A DNA stretch of 6,153 nucleotides from Alphaproteobacteria bacterium (GTDB taxonomy: Bacteria > Pseudomonadota > Alphaproteobacteria > Sphingomonadales > Sphingomonadaceae): NCBI GenBank assembly GCA_016650315.1, contig JAENVZ010000244.1, positions 1-6,153 on the forward strand, written 5' to 3'. Below are positions 5,381-6,153 of this stretch, in pieces. How positions within the stretch are numbered: the first letter of the stretch is position 1; each line of letters starts with the position of its first letter. Made by a program: the position numbers and the translations under genes. The notes under the pieces were generated by a model. The model was given only the letters and a program-made list of their open reading frames with translations, did no database searches and was not told the origin of the DNA.

Positions 5381-6153
5381 ATGAAAGCACTCGTCTATGA
5401 AGGCCCACTGCAAAAGTCGCTCCAGCAGCGTTCCAAGCCAGTGATCGATGCTGCTACGGACGCTATCGTGCGCGTAACGAAGACGACGATATGCGGTACG
5501 GACCTTCACATCCTCAAAGGCGATGTTCCGACCTGTCAGCCCGGTCGCATATTGGGGCATGAGGGTGTTGGCGTGATAGAGTCGGTCGGGGCCGGCGTCT
5601 CGGCTTTCAAGGCTGGGGATCATGTCTTGATCTCCTGCATTACCTCATGCGGGAAATGCGATTATTGTCGCCGACAGATGTACTCGCACTGCGTCAACGG
5701 CGGCTGGATCCTGGGCAACAGCATCGATGGCACTCAGGCTGAATATGTCCGCATTCCCTATGCAGACACCAGCCTTTACCCGATCCCGAAAGGTGCCGAC
5801 GAAGAGGCGCTTGTCATGCTGAGCGATATCCTGCCGACCGGTTTCGAGTGTGGCGTGCTCAACGGCAAGGTGCAGCCCGGCGCCAGCGTGGCGATCGTCG
5901 GTTCCGGGCCGATCGGGCTTGCCGCGCTGTTGACCGCACAATTCTATTCTCCCGCGCAGATCATCATGATCGATCTCGACGACAACCGGCTCTCGGTTGC
6001 CAGGCGATTTGGTGCGACGGAGACGATCAACAGCAGCGATGGCAAGGCGCGCGAGGCGTTAATGGCCATGACCGGCAATCGTGGTGTCGATACCGCGATC
6101 GAGGCCGTCGGCATTCCCGCCACCTTCGAGCTTTGCGCGCAGATCGTGGCGCC
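5381..6153 (+). CDS. Zinc-dependent medium-chain alcohol dehydrogenase, N-terminal part (3' truncated by window)
   Basis: A cytoplasmic enzyme of the zinc-containing medium-chain dehydrogenase/reductase family, oxidising an alcohol to aldehyde or ketone with NAD(P)+. The natural substrate cannot be told from sequence. The open frame runs to the window edge, 257 complete codons of a usual length near 345-350. Catalytic zinc ligands are visible: Cys38 in TTICGTDLH and His60-Glu61 in LGHEGVG. The structural zinc lobe has Cys90, Cys93, Cys96 and Cys104. The Rossmann loop is VGSGPIGLAA (173-182), and Asp198 after the second strand (IMIDLDDNR) suggests a preference for NAD(H). The pattern resembles secondary-alcohol or threonine dehydrogenase-like members. 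GGAAG (5369-5373) lies 7 bases before the ATG, supporting this start. An 11-codon open frame (5349-5384) ends in an ATGA overlap with the start. Promoter candidates and repeat copy C lie upstream; no functional link to the cell-wall genes is evident. Confidence 0.92.
   Translation, partial: MKALVYEGPLQKSLQQRSKPVIDAATDAIVRVTKTTICGTDLHILKGDVPTCQPGRILGHEGVGVIESVGAGVSAFKAGDHVLISCITSCGKCDYCRRQMYSHCVNGGWILGNSIDGTQAEYVRIPYADTSLYPIPKGADEEALVMLSDILPTGFECGVLNGKVQPGASVAIVGSGPIGLAALLTAQFYSPAQIIMIDLDDNRLSVARRFGATETINSSDGKAREALMAMTGNRGVDTAIEAVGIPATFELCAQIVA

Noticed and set aside
5294..5623. A minus-strand open frame of 109 codons at the start of the alcohol dehydrogenase.
   Set aside because: The plus strand encodes an unmistakable zinc alcohol dehydrogenase with all metal ligands in place.

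Overview
The window reads as a chromosomal segment from an alphaproteobacterium, most likely a sphingomonad (Sphingobium, Sphingopyxis or Novosphingobium type). The reasons are the EcfG-type sigma factor, the FixJ-type response regulator, the style of the transglutaminase-like and N-formylglutamate amidohydrolase-like proteins, and moderately high GC. The genus is an inference from protein flavour. There is no rRNA, tRNA, CRISPR array, transposase or phage gene.

Layout from left to right: (1) the 3' end of a FixJ/LuxR-type response regulator (+, 1-385, cut by the window edge); (2) an EcfG-like ECF sigma factor (+, 515-1159); (3) facing it, a transglutaminase-like protein (-, 1212-2036); (4) an N-formylglutamate amidohydrolase-family protein (-, 2080-2862), upstream of (3) on the same strand; (5) a 334-nt divergent intergenic region; (6) a secreted YcbB-like L,D-transpeptidase (+, 3197-4423); (7) a second, unrelated-subfamily L,D-transpeptidase with a twin-arginine signal (-, 4439-5032), ending 15 nt from (6); (8) a 348-nt intergenic region with repeats and possible regulatory sites; (9) the first 257 codons of a zinc-dependent medium-chain alcohol dehydrogenase (+, 5381 to the window end).

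Two themes stand out. One is regulation: a two-component output protein followed by a stress-type sigma factor with no anti-sigma NepR or PhyR gene in view. The other is peptide and amide-bond chemistry: transglutaminase-like, N-formylglutamate amidohydrolase-like and two cell-wall L,D-transpeptidases lie side by side, so envelope remodelling under stress is a reasonable but unproven reading.

The most unusual structure outside genes is a short dispersed repeat (core GGGTCAGGACCTA). A 16-bp perfect inverted pair brackets the sigma factor/transglutaminase block (387-402 and 2068-2083) and touches or supplies the stop codons of the flanking genes. A third diverged copy (5306-5326) and a related half-unit (5214-5232) lie before the alcohol dehydrogenase. 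I see no clearly new multi-gene system here. The repeat-bracketed block, the missing canonical His of the transglutaminase and the paired L,D-transpeptidases are the items most worth a second look.
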